A stretch of 64,000 nt of DNA from Phallus indusiatus (GCA_027605045.1 JAQFWX010000007.1:1488001-1552000); one strand, 5' to 3'; shown: positions 12,550 to 25,641, counted from the first letter of the stretch. The notes: generated from the sequence alone by a model not told the origin. Program-made: numbers and translations.

Positions 12550-14071
12550 ATGCCCACAGGATCGACTATGAAAGCGTTATACTACGAGGCGGTATGTTTT
12601 TATTCGTCTCTTAAACAGAAATATTTCGTTCAAGCCCATTTCTCGTCTCCTAAGCCTCGGAAGTTCGACATTCGACAAGTGCCTATTCCAGTATGTGGCG
12701 ATGATGAGATCCTGGTCAAAGGCATGCGATTTCCCCTATCCCTTCTTTTTATCGTTATTGATCATCATCCTTGTCAGTACACTGCTGTGGTGTATGCGGC
12801 ACGGATGCGCACATTCATGACGGCGAATTTATATCCAAATTCCCTGTAAGACCATATCTAGAGTCATGACTTGCACCCCGTAGCCCCCGTCTAGTAGGCT
12901 GATCTTTCATTCATTTAAGCTTGTCCCCGGTCACGAAGGTGTAGGACAAATAGTTGAGATAGGGAAAAACGTCAAGGGTTTCGAATTAGGTGATAGAATT
13001 GTGGCCGATGTTGGCATTACGGTACGCAATACATTGGGCTAGTGAAGCAACGTTCTTCTCAAATCGCATATAGTGCGATACCTGTTTCTACTGTAGACGT
13101 GGCCAATCTCTTCTCTGTGAGAATTTTCAATCCAAGGGGGTCATCATCGATGGTGCTTTTGCAGAATATGTCGCTTTGTGCGTTTCCGTCGTCACATCAC
13201 CTTTGTGCTATACTCTTTTCTGACATACAATCCAATTTCAGTCACTATAAGAAATGCTACAAAATCAACAATCTAACAGATGAAGAGGCAACACTCCTTG
13301 AACCTGCTGCATGTGCTATTCACGGACTCGATAAACTGAATCCGTCTGTTGGGGTGGAAGTTCTCCTACTGGGCGCAGGTCCCACCGGTTTAATTCTGGC
13401 ACAGCTACTTAAACTGAATGGGGCTTCGAAAGTCGTTATCGCTGCTAACAAAGGCATGAAAATGGACATTGCTAAGAAACTCAACTGTGGCGATGAATAT
13501 GTCGAACTGGACAGGAAAGATCCCCAGGCGCAATGGGACAAATTGAAACAAGACAATCCTTACGGTTTCGATATCGTTGTAGAAGCGACAGGTGTCGAGA
13601 AATTAGCAAATGATGCAATTTACTACGTGCGCCGAGGTATGACGGTATGACTTCAAAAGTTTGGTCATATTTGAGAATTCATTTGTATAGGCGGGACTTT
13701 GATGGTCTATGGTGTCTACGAGAATAAGGCTCTCGTTCATTGGCCACCAGCAAAGATATTTGGTGACGAAATAACAGTAAGCCCGAACTTGTTCACGTTG
13801 CTGTCAGCGGGGTCTAATGCTGATACTTGTTACTACTTTATCAGATCATTGGCTCGTTTTCTCAGACATACTGCTTCCCGCGAGCGGTTGCATACCTAGA
13901 CAGCAAGAAGATCAATGTTACGGGAATGGTAAGTCTGTACCGGTTAGGAGATTAATGCAGCTTTAATATTGCTATTACCAGGTTACCGACGTCTTCAAGC
14001 TCGAGGATTATCAGATGGCCTTGGATAAAATGAATTCGAGACAATGCTTGAAAATAGCGATTAAACCATGA
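12550..14071 (+). CDS. Zinc-dependent polyol/alcohol dehydrogenase (MDR family)
   Basis: Medium-chain NAD(P)-dependent dehydrogenase of the sorbitol/arabinitol dehydrogenase type; oxidises a secondary alcohol or polyol. Nine exons: 12550-12591, 12655-12721, 12778-12845, 12920-13021, 13074-13177, 13242-13636, 13691-13776, 13845-13928, 13982-14071; 345 residues, typical length. Catalytic zinc ligands are visible in [10 protein letters not shown] (Cys40) and PGHEG (His64, Glu65), with a further Glu in [11 protein letters not shown]. The structural-zinc lobe has Cys94, 97, 100 and 108. The Rossmann fold has LLLGAGPTG. Exon 2 can only be joined to exon 3 in frame by a GC-AG intron (12722-12777). 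The start was chosen because it gives [12 protein letters not shown], the usual MDR N-terminus. Substrate is unknown. It is the nearest plus-strand gene to the PKS but 3.6 kb away. Confidence 0.9.
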
Positions 14072-14354
14072 ATTTGATATATGAAACGAGGAAGGTTGTG
14101 AAATTACAATGAAGTTTGACAATAAGGGACTCTGAATGGTTGACTATCAAGATTTGAATTTGTAAAAAAAATTTGTTCGGCTGGTTTTAATGAATGATTA
14201 AAGTTCCCACGACATACCGTCTTTCTCACTGCATACTTTGAGTGCATATTCCTGCATGCACTTCACTTCACTTTCCGCCATATTACCAATTCTAAATTAC
14301 ACATTGAGCTTGCTTCTTCCTCAGCCTCGTGTATTAAATTTCGGGGAAACAATC

Positions 14355-16578
14355 ATGCCGTCGATGACAAACGAACATCTCAAACAAACTTCCCTCCATA
14401 TCGAGAATTATCCAATTGCGCCCTCAGGTTTAACTCTTGAACAAGTACACATTTATGTCCGGCACGGTCTGTCCACAATGTATCTTTGTTTTTATTATTT
14501 GTTCTTAATAAAACGCCCTTTTTTGTGTCCAGGCGAGCGAGCACCTGTTGGACAACGACTGACCTCCCCTCAAGCAGGCATTCCCGAACACTGGCTACTG
14601 TGCAAAGCTGGCCGTGCCATGCGTGCCATTGCTGTCGAGAGTGCAGCCGTAGCTGCACAAGGCTCGATGCGTAATCCGAGTCTGCCGCATGCAGACATGA
14701 TGATGCAAGGCGACAGTCCAAGCGTTGATCCATATCTTGCATTGTCACATGTAAGGAGGGCAGTAGAGAGAAAAGATGGCACGACGGAAGACGGAGAATG
14801 GTGGGTCTCAGCCGGGTTTGCACTCACAGATGAATCTATATTCAAACTGCAGTTAGTATGTTGGGCGAATTGACTGATCTCGGTCGGCAGGCAAGTAACA
14901 CTGGCAAGAGCCTTTTCCGTAAGAAAAGTACAATCTTATGTCTTCTTTCAGTCCACTTTCCAATATGGCGTGGCTCTTCGAAGATTATATATTGATCGGT
15001 TAGTTTCCTCATCTACCCGAACTGCTGTCTCCTATCAATCAATATAGTCTCAAACTTCTTCCGTCCATCTTACATGACGATGAGACGGCATATTTCAGGT
15101 ACGTGCGTATTACGTACGATGCGTCCCCCGCGAGAAATATGAGCTTGAATTGACAATAGGTCAACAAATATGCCTCGTACAATTGAATCTCTGCAACACA
15201 TTCTTCACGGCCTTTACCCACCAACTCCAGAACAAGCGTTTGTACCCAAGATTTTAATCAGGTATTTTCACTTTTTTTTAACGATACTTACAATTCAGTT
15301 CCAATCTTTCTGAGCTAGAAATGCCAAAGATGAAAATATTCTTGGTAACATGTTTGCCTGCCGGAGACTTGAATTGATGAATCTCGCTTTTGCTCAAGGT
15401 GACCAGATTTCAGATGATCTGTTAAAACTCATCTAGCTGCTATTTCAGTTGCGGCGGATACCTTCAACCCACTTCTGGCGAAACTTGATACCAGAGTTTC
15501 GACATATATCGGTGGCCCGTTGAGAATTGTAGGTTTCTACTTTTTTTCGGATTCACAGACTAATACGAAGAAAATATTAGGATGGCAAACCTCGTGCTTC
15601 GGGTGTCTTGGATACTGTAAATTAACTCACGCTCGTGCTTTCCTCCATGCTTTGATTTACGAGTTCTATAAGCTCCGAGCCGCTGAAGCTCACGGTTTTA
15701 AAGTACCCTCTGTTTTCGAAGAAGGGGATGTTATCGAATTATTGGTACGTCTGATTTGTCCCTTTCTATAGTTTCAGAGCCATTTATTCATTCATGTTCG
15801 TAGGAGCGCAGTGTGGTTTCAGAATGGTTCGGAGGGTGCAAGTCTGGTCACTACGGTCTTCGTAGTGAGCCCAACTAATTTGCCTAACAGATAAATACCA
15901 CGAGTTTCGTAGACTTGCCATGGGACGGTTGTTAGATGACTTGCAACGCAAAATGTCTCGTAAAGCTTCTTTGGGCGAAAAAGACCCTTTGAAGATTCTA
16001 ATACATTCGACACATGTATGATTAAAATGTACTAGCGATATGACCGGATATATGCTTATAGTTTATTAGGATACAGCCTTGGCAGGATTATGCGCCACGC
16101 TGGACGTATTTGATTATCAGTATGTCAACGTTCAGAGATAACGTTTTACTTTCCCTTATTCCCATTTAGCTGGCCTTCTTTTACTGCGGCAATAACATTT
16201 GAATTATTCAGCTCATCTGATCCCATCCCACCTCCGGATTTAACGAAGACAACAGGCCTCACATCCTTTTTTTCGCCATTTACATCTCTCTTTGCTGGAT
16301 TTCCTATAAACCCTATGCCCAATTTTTTTTCATCAACCCCTGCGCGACCGCAATTTCAGCATTATGTCCGAATGCGCTATCAAGATCGTACATTACCTTT
16401 GCCAATATGCGCAGATCCCGGGAAACATCTCGATGGGCATCCTGAGTTTTGCAACTTGCAAGCATTTCAGGAAGCCATTCAAAATCTCGTTCCCGGTGAC
16501 TTTGACGCAGAGTGTCAGAATAGCACTGAATTGGATAAAGTTCCTATTCCTGTTGTCCGAACCGCCGTAGGTGGATGA
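14355..16578 (+). CDS. Histidine acid phosphatase (branch 2)
   Basis: Histidine acid phosphatase, hydrolysing phosphomonoesters through a phosphohistidine. Fourteen exons: 14355-14466, 14533-14800, 14857-14890, 14952-14998, 15048-15098, 15160-15261, 15319-15398, 15449-15528, 15581-15616, 15664-15744, 15804-15837, 15891-16015, 16070-16119, 16170-16578; 502 residues. The catalytic RHGERAP motif (His37) is made across the first junction, and the proton-donor motif HSTHD (His350-Asp351) across a late one. STNMPRT and LTDLGRQ are further family landmarks. Introns 14891-14951 and 15838-15890 have GC donors (GCAAGT). No signal peptide follows the chosen start. An in-frame upstream ATG at 14256 would add a hydrophobic N-terminus, so a secreted or anchored form is possible. 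Confidence 0.9.
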
Positions 16579-17335
16579 AAGCTCGCAATTCTGTAGCCTT
16601 GAGTCGTTTATAACGCGAGGAAGGAAATCAGATCAGGTTTGTGTCATATACAGTCAGTTTTGCCAATTTCTGACCAAGCTACCTACTAACCATTGTCTTC
16701 TCTTTGAGGGAGGAGAATTTTGCTTTTGATTTTCGCTCACACAGCATAACCGTTTCCAAATATTTACCTTTGCGTTATCAAATATTCCTGCCGTATCTTA
16801 TGCATGAGCCTCCTTAGGTTAATTGGAAGGAAGCCGCATATACGCTATCTCACCCAACAATATATGCATTGACACTCAATTTCTCGACAGCTGTTTGGCC
16901 AAAGAAGTGTATATCAAGGTGATAAACGTATCTCTTGCTTAGCACATCCTGCGAACATGGGGAAAAGTGGTTAAACGATATTATCAATTCAGTCTTTGGT
17001 CTTCGGTAAGTCCTTGCCTCACTGCGTAACCGGCTTAATGGCACAGAAAAGGAACTCTAATTCATTCTAAAACTGAGATTTTATCGACTGAATTAGTCTT
17101 GTTGTGTGTAATTGAGCTTTCCAAATAACTGGAAATTCATATGATGAGTGGAGACCTGCTCAGTAAACAAAACTAGAAGGGGTAATATTATTCTAATAGC
17201 ATACAGTCTAAAGCAAAAAGAGTATTGATCTTAAAAGCAAGGTGAGTGTGGTATCTGGAAGGAGTGCGAATAATGCTATGTCCAAACGCGTGAGAAAGCT
17301 AAGAATGAGGATGTGTAGAGCGAAAATGAAAAACC
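16579..17335. other. Intergenic, convergent
   Basis: Spacer between the stops of the phosphatase (+) and the RMD1-like gene (-). No open frame with recognisable content, no tRNA and no repeat was found. Confidence 0.5.
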
Positions 17336-19488
17336 CTAGTTGCCAGAGTAAAGGTCAACTAGGATAGTGGTAATGCCGATCACTGAAAAGAATTTAGGTC
17401 TGAGGTCTGCGATGTTTAAAAAAAATCAGGAGGACTTACCTATTTCTATAGCAATGAGTACAATGACTATTTGTTCTAGTCTCTCGGCATGACGACTAGC
17501 AGCTGATTCTTTGAGCAGCTGTAACATGTCTTGTAGGACCTACAAGCAGGCGTCAAATACTCGTCATTGCATATGATAGATGAAATATATACATACTTCA
17601 ACCCGAGCGTTGAGCACCCGCGTGCGTTGCGGTATTTCAAGGTAACTTCTGGCGGCGTCGTATAAAGGTTGGAGATCCGGAAAGCTCTGTCGCGTATTTA
17701 GTAACTAATTATATTACACCTAGTAAAAACTCACCCAAAATATTTCCTTTATTCAAGATAGGATGTCAGAGGTATCCATGCGAATATTTGAGTATATTTA
17801 CCGGTGCATCCAACACGGAGCCAACGAGATTAATATTTATCCGTAGCATAAACAATTGCCCAATTTGGCGCATTATTTCTTTATGTTTCATCTGTTTAAT
17901 GTGTAAGAATATTCAAAAGGTTACTATCGTAAATGACAGACTTTGATTTTGCCAGTTTTGGAAATTATGCCGGGAATGTCCTTAGTTTGTTCAATTGTGT
18001 TCGATATTAACTCCTCAAACTATCGAAATACATATTAAATATAAGAAACATCAGAAGACCAGATTGACCTACCAGGGATATTTTGACAGATTGGGACAGG
18101 GCATGTGAAAGAGACAGTTTGGTCCTGCCACAGCTTAGAATCTCAATCATCAGCGAAAAAATGAACCAACATGTAACTTGATCCCTTTCTCAATGTTCTA
18201 AAAATAGTAAATATAGTGCCAGACACACATCCCCAAACTCACATGACATCATTGTAAATGCTGGAAACACGAAACCAGGTTAAGAGTGTGGAACTCCAGC
18301 AAGTACAATCATAAAATAACTAACCGGCTGTAGTCTGCATAATAGAAATTGAGGTCTTCCATTTCCACACTTTCGGAAGCTAGATGAAGTGATACTTCTA
18401 AATTAAAACAAATCATTGCGGAATGCAGCTTACGAAGCTTTTCGACTTCAAATCGCCGGCTATTCAGATTGCATTATGAGTTTGGATGTAAAAGGGGCAA
18501 GAAAGGGCTGAAAAGACATACATCGATGTAAGGAACCGTTTTTCCTGAGCTTCTGTCATACCCCACATAACAACCGTCTAACCGTAGGAAATTGTTTTTA
18601 CACAAATTGATCACAAGAAATTCACTATTGGGTGACCCTTACCCCATACTCGAAGAGAAATACGTCTGCTTCTCCTTCTGTTTGCTCTGTTTGGAATCGT
18701 TTAATTTTAGGCTTGGTCTCAGATCGGCGTGTCATTTCGTCAATGGAGACCGGAGCTAAATTCGTCTCTGAATTGATTGAAATAAGATAGTCTCTGTCGC
18801 TGTTGCTACCCAAATTGGCGCTAGGGTCCACGTCCGATGTAGTATGTTGTTGAGTTTTTAGGTCATATGAATAGGGTGTATAAATTACTTCATCGAAACG
18901 TCGAACTGCCGTGCGATAGGCCGACTTCCGCGCATGAAAGAATTTCAATAAATCATCCATGCGATATGAACTGGGTTTCACGGGTTTAATTAAAAAAGAG
19001 AGCAAAGACGCACAGCGTGAAGATCGACATACTTGGCAGTGCAATAAGCCGTAACTCGAGGTAACGACTTGGCAGTTTTTTTTGTTAAACGTAGGGCATC
19101 TTTTCTTGCCGTCCCTGCGGGTATTTGGGAGATTTGATTATAAACCTAAATATTGTGGAATTAAGTTTCTCTGGCGGGCTTAGAAAGTTTAATAAAGGTC
19201 AGAACTTCGACATCCTCTTGATCCTGGAGCTCCTCCGACTCGTCTTCCTCACTCGTTTCGGTTTGCTTAGGAGCTTCAGAGACATCAGCTAGATCTGAGT
19301 CGTCAATCAATTGACCAGTCTTAGGCCCTGCGGTTGAGAGAGCTTGGTCGGGTTCGGGCTGTTCAGGCAATACTTTCAGTTTGCCGGCTGCTTTAGTGCT
19401 CCTGAGATTCCATGTTACAATATATGAGTAATGAATCGCAGGAGTTATAGAGCCTTTACCTATTTGCGCCTCTCGTTCGTTCGGACAT
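17336..19488 (-). CDS. RMD1/RMND1-like (DUF155) membrane protein
   Basis: Member of the RMD1/RMND1 family, whose known members act at mitochondria or in meiotic division. Sixteen exons: 19488-19460, 19401-about 19212, 19145-19033, 18970-18643, 18577-18522, 18459-18434, 18397-18325, 18260-18243, 18197-18171, 18124-18073, 18019-17942, 17891-17802, 17746-17735, 17686-17597, 17539-17440, 17382-17336; about 442 residues. Family landmarks are LPRVTAYCTA, EADVFLFEYG, VVMWGMTEAQEKRFL, RRFEVEKL, the SHALSQSVKISLFEELI region and IPQRTRVLN. A C-terminal transmembrane helix starts at LEQIVIVLIAIEIVIG. The N-terminal acidic part is low complexity. The donor ending exon 2 is uncertain: the frame meets a stop before the next acceptor, so a donor near 19211 or 19205 is inferred. 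Exons 8 and 13 are only 18 and 12 nt. Confidence 0.88.
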
Positions 19489-21304
19489 CTTAGCGTCGAG
19501 AGACATTAGACAACGTTGTAGCTTGCAAGCTCCAGGCAAGGGCAAATGTGACGTTGCTGATCAAATTACGATTATGCAATTGTGCCAATATTAGATAAAA
19601 TCACATGATATGTAGATTACAAATGACTGACACCCACATGAGTCCATGTAACTCTCCCCAGATGAGTCCACCTTCTGTCATTGGGTGTACAGTGTAAATG
19701 AGTTTCCATATTACATGACTACAAATTACGAGGCCGATCACGGAAGGTGTCCTGAAAACGCTTGGTTTAAACTTTACTTTTATATTTCGAAGGACACCAG
19801 CTGACGAATGCAATGCAGGCTTAGGGGGGTGCGCCAACTCTCACGAACCATTTATATCCAGAATCTGTGCGAAGACATCCCTGTAGGCATCCCATGTTCC
19901 GCGTAATACAAGCAATACATATTTTATTTAGGGATAGCCAGGTCGGATGCGACTTTTGGAAGCATGAAGCATAATTCGGAATTCAGAAGTAAATCGCCTA
20001 AGTCTGACTTGGGTATATCTGGGATATTTTGAATCTCCACCACTACGTTTAATTGGCCACGTGGACTTTTTGGAGTGCACCACTGATGACTTCGATCTAG
20101 GTACACCGGCCGAGATATCATAATTATCTGCTGGACCAAATAGCTTGTCCTTATCTATCTCTACGTGACATCTTAGGCTGCGCACTCCATCTCGAAGCAG
20201 CTGCACCGTCCTTCAATAATGATAATGTCGTAATCACGCTTTGTTTCCACTTGGGTCGTCCGCGTCAAGTGATCCACGACATGTTCGTATACTGGGTCCT
20301 GTCATAATACACAAATGAACTCCTGTGCGCAATAACGCCATACATGGAATGTTTACGTTCTCTTAGTGTCAGCTCGGTCTTCTTTCTCCAGAAGCATACC
20401 CACGAGAGATTAAACTATAAGAAGAGGGTGCTCATTTAGTGCACCCTATTTGTTTACACGCAACGTTCTCTCGCCTTGCCCGATAATTTATGTAATAGCC
20501 CGGATTTTGGCATGCTACGGTAACTCTTTCGCTTGTTAATAACTTGAAAAGCCTGATGAAAAATCTTGAAAGAAAAACCTTGATAGCCTTTTTTCACTTG
20601 GGAGTTCTCAAACCGCCGTTTCGGAAGCATTCCATATCATTTATTTAAGAAGGAGAGCTGCCATTGAATGACTGGATCTGCCAGAGTTTTCTTGAAATTG
20701 ATGTGAGAAATAACGGTATTGGTTAAAGAAACGGCTAATCGAATAGACAGTGACGGAATTTGATGATGGGTATGCTATTATGATATTATGTCAAATTCAA
20801 AGTTCATTAGCCTTGTCTCTGCCTTTATTTTTTGAATAATCTGACAATTCGAAATATGGCGGCCATTACGTTTGACACATTCCAGTTGAGAGTCTCGAGG
20901 AATCTCTTTTCGCCTTGGAATATGGGTGAAGGATGCAATTCAAACCTCATAGAGTGCCCTCTGGAAAACAATTATTTGAGCAACCGGGTAATCGTTTGCC
21001 GTAAGATCGTGTGCGAGATAGAGATAATACAAGAAATAGTTTAACAGCTCGAAACGAAAGAACGCGCCCTATGTAACAAACAAAGGAAAGGCTGAGGGGC
21101 AAAACAAGGAAAACAATGATAAGAGAGATTTGCTAGTCAACACAGACGCGTCCATGAGCGACATTTGAATGGAATGGAGCAATATAATAAACAAAGAATC
21201 TGCAGATGAAATAATTTCAAGCAAACACAAAAAAATTGGGGAGCAGCAATGAAAATATAAAGAAGAGTATATCTTGATGACTAGAAGTACAGTTGAAATT
21301 GAGG
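19489..21304. other. Intergenic with one weak coding trace
   Basis: No gene I can support. On the minus strand near 20,210-20,290 a short frame reads HLTRTTQVETKRDYDIIII and is followed by EG, which faintly recalls the uridine-kinase segment before its conserved EG. The downstream frame breaks and no P-loop is visible. The remainder up to the WOPR gene shows nothing recognisable. Confidence 0.4.
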
Positions 21305-22527
21305 TTAATTGATAGAGGGGAAAGCACGTAAAACAACTTCGTCGGCAGGATGACGTCTAGGATGGTGTAGAGACTGAAGGTACGAAAGAGGAGCAAGCTT
21401 GTTTCCGACTTTTCGCTTTTCACAAGGGAATTTATCGATTGACATCTGGTCTTGCCGGTCTCGCGATGATTTTGCTGGGTAGTCCTCGTTGTCCTTCCCA
21501 TCATAATCTGCATTCATGCCGGAAAATGGAGGGGGGGTTGGTGAACCAATACGAGGGTCAAAGGGAAGACAGGCTAGGTATGGAACAGGCTCGTCGCCCG
21601 AGGATTGAGGATCCGAGACTGGACTTGGGAGGTCAACTGGATAAGGTCTGCGCGACTCTTTCCTTTTTTTGCCACATCGCGAGCGGCGGTACATTCCTGG
21701 AGGTACAGTAACGCCCCTCATACAGGGGATGTCATCGACTGTGTTCATGCCATTGACGGTCGCCTGTGTGAAATAGGCGGCTAAAGAAAGCCATGGAGAA
21801 AAAGTCGGTTTCAGAAGGAGAGTCCACCCCATACATGGATCAATAACGAAAAACTTACTCAAGTGCCATTTCTTGGGACCAGTGGGCAAGTTGACCCAAG
21901 CTGAATAGGTCTGCTTGGTGAGAACGTCGCTACCTTCGGCTTTTGTGAACTTCTCCTGATAAAAGAGGAACTTATATAGAGGGAAAGAGCTGGTGTGAGT
22001 GAATGCCTGAACTGCAATGTGGAGGTCTAAACACGCACATCCTGTAGGGACAGAAAACAAAGATACAAATCAGTACTGAACCATACGCATACAGGAGGGA
22101 GACGGAGGATGGTGGTGAGAGGTGGAAAATTAATAAAACATACGTCTCGGACACGACTGGGCCCCCAGCGCAAACCATCCGTCCAGCGCTCGATACCAAG
22201 GCCAGCAGCTTCAGAAGTCGTACTGCGTTCCTCCCACACAAAGACTGAACCCGGACGGACGTACCGACGTTCTTCGGCATCTAGTCTACGATGCACCATG
22301 GGACCCAAAATACGAAGGACGCCTGCGGCATGGAAGATACGGTGTGCATCGTCAGTCGTTCTTTGTTTTTGGTGTGTTTTTTGTTGATTTTTGAAGGAAA
22401 CGTTTTCAGGATTGAGGGCGGCGAACACGTAAGAAAAGTAAGATGCGTATATAAAAAAAAAAGAAAGGAGGGGTAAATGAAAAGCAGCTTACATGATGCG
22501 CGTATTAGTGCAGGTGGGCAGCTGCAT
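21305..22527 (-). CDS. WOPR-domain (Gti1/Pac2 family) transcription regulator
   Basis: Fungal DNA-binding regulator of the WOPR class (relatives: Wor1, Ryp1, Sge1, Ros1), which control morphology, sporulation and secondary metabolism. Four exons: 22527-22493, 22360-22144, 21970-21859, 21780-21305; 279 residues. The N-terminal WOPR half shows MQLPTCTNTRI, RPGSVFVWEE and IERWTDGLRWGPSR. The second half shows KQTYSAWV, GPKKWHLTAYFTQATVNG and NTVDDIP, with KWHLT completed across the last intron. The C-terminal tail is Pro/Ser-rich with a basic patch (SRCGKKRKESRR). It is shorter than many family members but has both halves of the domain. The exon 2 to 3 junction (RVRD to FLFYQE) is the least certain. 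It lies 12 kb from the PKS; a regulatory link is speculation. Confidence 0.9.
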
Positions 22528-23210
22528 TACTACCGAGAGGGTAACAAAGACTCGGGATAGGAAAGAAAGGAGGAAATGATAGCGGGCGGGTAGGAGTAAA
22601 GTACTGTGTTGCTGGAGACGAGGAGGAGGATGAGATTTATAGCGGAATAAACGGATGACTGGTTTTCAGCGTTTGTACAGAAAGGTGCGAGGGTTCGCGG
22701 GATCGAAGAACATTGGACTGGAGAATATGTAATGAAGAGCTTTGTTTGAATAAAAATATTTATTTCGCAAAAATAAAACTGATATTGCAACTAAAAAAAT
22801 ATATTATTCTGTGTGTATTACGTGATTACGACAGTAAGACCCGATGGCTTGACAATCACAGATAACCTTTTTTACTTGTCTCTCTTCGGTTTCTTTTTCT
22901 CACCCGTATACAAAGAATGGCAGGCAGGTCTAGGATGACAGTGGACAGCTACATATATCATGAACATGTGGGTGTGTTATGTATTACTCTTTGCACTTGT
23001 ATACACAATTGTCAAAATAATTTGCAGTGGTCAGTTTATTCCCCAGTTTTTTTGTGTGTGTGCATGTATGTTTCATTCCTACATCATACGCGATTTCCGC
23101 TACTACCACCGCTATTCATCCATCGGCTCCTAATTACCCTACTAAATGTGCTATAATTCATTTACATTAATTTTAATTCATAAATTATTACTTTTTATAA
23201 GAAATGTAAA
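22528..23210. other. Upstream region of the WOPR gene / 3' end of the J-protein gene
   Basis: Both neighbours are read on the minus strand, so this is the promoter and leader of the WOPR regulator plus the 3' UTR of the J protein. It contains AT-rich runs and a TATA-like ataaaaatatttatt near 22,750. No coding sequence recognised. Confidence 0.5.
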
Positions 23211-25641
23211 TCACGTACCCCTCAGCGGCAATACAACTGAAGAAAAGTCCCCCACCTCTACGACGTGTAACGCGTCATGAAATAGATACTCTATCTTTAG
23301 TCGTTTGCGTGCCCCGGGTAACGGGTCATGAAACCCTACCAGTCCTGCCTTTTACATCCAATGATCAGCAGCCGGCGTTTCACACGCACCCCCCAATCAT
23401 ACTTCTTTCTACTCACCTTGGATCGTCCTCCAGGGATTGTCAACTGACTGTCATGCACCTGAACCTGCAACGGAATCGTCACATCAATGACTACCGTCTC
23501 TTCGCCTTCTTCCCCGCTTGCAATGTATGTGCCGCTCAGTATGACAAGTCCTGTTTTTGTCTCACCTTAGAAGCTTGCTCCCGTCTTTGAGAAATAGATA
23601 TCCCCGAAAACATACCGCCAATACTCCGTTCATGCTCGACTCGACGATGTGCATGATCAGATAGCATATCAACAGTTCTCTCTGCTTCCTCCTTCTTTTG
23701 CTTGATCCGTTCACTGTGCACCTTCCGTGTACTCTGTAATTGTCTGCAAAACCGTCCATCAACCATTGGTCAGACAAAAAGGTTTTCATCTCACACCCAT
23801 CGTGAAAACCACGCACGATATCCGACGAGCACGCAACCAAGGTCTTATCAACAAATTATGCGCTATACCTGCAACTGCCGATGGCACAAGCACCGCGCAC
23901 AGACCGATTATAACATCGATCTCATACGACAAGATAATGGGAAAAACCAACTGATGCCCAGATATATCAATCCTGTGAACCCATTAGGAAAAGGTGCCAC
24001 GCATGGAATCAACCTTTTGAGTGTCTACAGGAGTGTTATGTGTGTACTCACAGTACCTCAGTGTACATCGGGCCAGCGTTTCCCGAGCCCACAGCAACTG
24101 AGACGGTATATTTTGGCCTGCTAGACCATAAACCATAGACTGTTCCTTTTAACCCGAGCAGTCCGCATTCGAGCACAAACCGACCCTTGAACCCACCAGC
24201 GATTGGCTTTGTCGTAACATCAGCAACCAGTGATGGTAGAGGCGCTACCCGTATGCCGGTACCCCACATAAAAATTCTATCCGATTCTAGAGGAACGCCA
24301 ACCATTGCTGTGAAGGTAGGGATCCGACCTGTTGCAATCGTTAATGTTCCTGTGGTATGAGAAGTCGGAAAGAGTCTTCGTCGCGCTTCTAAAGTCAAGC
24401 GGGGAAAAGTGCGAGGCGATAAATCCACTTTGGCCGAGAGACTATTGTCCGTATCTGAATAGGCGGATTTGAAGCTGATTTTATGCAAGCGATAAAGATT
24501 TGCTGATGCCTATTGGATTCTAGTTCATCAAGTGACCTGTTATACAACTGAAACGATAAAATGGGGGGCGTACTTCAAACTCAACCCTAGGAGAAAACTG
24601 ATGTCGAACGGTCCCTATCAAGTTTCCGAAGTCAGGTTTTGACCCGGGTAATGGAGAGGCTTGTATCTGTCCCGTCAAAAAAAATTCGGTATTATCATGT
24701 AGGTGCAGCTATTCAATATCATCGATCAATGTTTGGAACCCGCGATAATATGTTTCTTACCCCCATCGTATGTTCTACGCGCAAAAGTGTTTTTTTGATT
24801 CCTTGCGCCCGGGGCACAAGTCCTTTCGTCTTTAACGACTTGGTGATGTCTAATGCACAAGTCAACCGACCCTTGGAAGTAACCAACAAAGTGTCATTTT
24901 TCTTTTTGAGAAGAAGTCTTTCCAGCTCGGATCGTAGCTATAAACTCGATCAGTTTTAGGGAGGCTTTGAAGGCTTCGCACCGATCTCACCTCGTCCACA
25001 GAATTGAATCTTTTCTGGATAGCGCTGCTTGCAGCTAAGCCTTCCTCGCCGAGCGCATCATAAACTACCCAGATGTAAGCGCGTATCTTTGAGTTCACGC
25101 ATATCCGAAGGAAGTGGAGCTTACTTTGACGTTGGACGGGATTCGTCAAGACTAAGAGTATTTTTCAATTAAGACCGTCTTTCTTTTACCGGAGGAGATA
25201 TTTATTGAGAAAATTTACTTTCGTAAGCTCTTTGAATTTGTCGAAACCTCTCTTCAGCGAGTTTTATTGATGCATCATCTCTATGACGTTGACGATCCGG
25301 ATGGAAGATTACTAAATAGAGAAAGATATTAGGATTGTCTGTAACTTTCATGCGGGAGGAATAAATATTTTTTACCAGCAAGTTCTTTATACCGATGCCG
25401 AATGTTGTCCTAAAACATTAGCTACATGTGCAGGGGCAAACGAGGAAGGCTGAAAAGAAAGAACTCCTCTTACCTGAGAAGCCGACACGGGGACGTTTAA
25501 AAGGGCACTAAAAATAAGTAAAAAGTCGAAGGTTGTGAATAGTACGACAGGTAGTGCCTACTATAGCGATTCCCTAGACTCTCCGCGCAGAGGGGCAGCA
25601 GCCGTTGAGTTGTATTCTGGTAGTGGCCTACTAGTAGGCAT
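23211..25641 (-). CDS. DNAJC11-like J-domain protein (DUF3395)
   Basis: J-domain protein of the DNAJC11 type. Animal members bind the MICOS/SAM complexes and help shape mitochondrial cristae. Thirteen exons: 25641-25562, 25507-25474, 25409-25376, 25311-25219, 25151-25125, 25064-24991, 24937-24761, 24708-24574, 24509-24052, 23972-23817, 23743-23616, 23550-23417, 23348-23211; 555 residues. The N-terminal J domain has SLYALLNVP, the HPD tripeptide at 53-55 and YDALGEEGL. The middle is predicted beta-rich, as in the family. The C-terminal DUF3395 part follows a hydrophobic stretch (VFPIILSYEIDVIIG) and a charged coiled-coil-like segment, then SIGGLVILSGTY and GFHDPLPGARKRL. For the exon 9 end, a GTGAGT donor was preferred over a model with an 11-nt exon flanked by a 32-nt intron. 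Confidence 0.88.

Noticed and set aside
24007..24052. An 11-nt exon (codes TLK) between exons 9 and 10 of the J-protein gene
   Set aside because: It requires a 32-nt intron and a weaker donor. A GTGAGT donor at 24051 joins the same exons in frame with a 79-nt intron.
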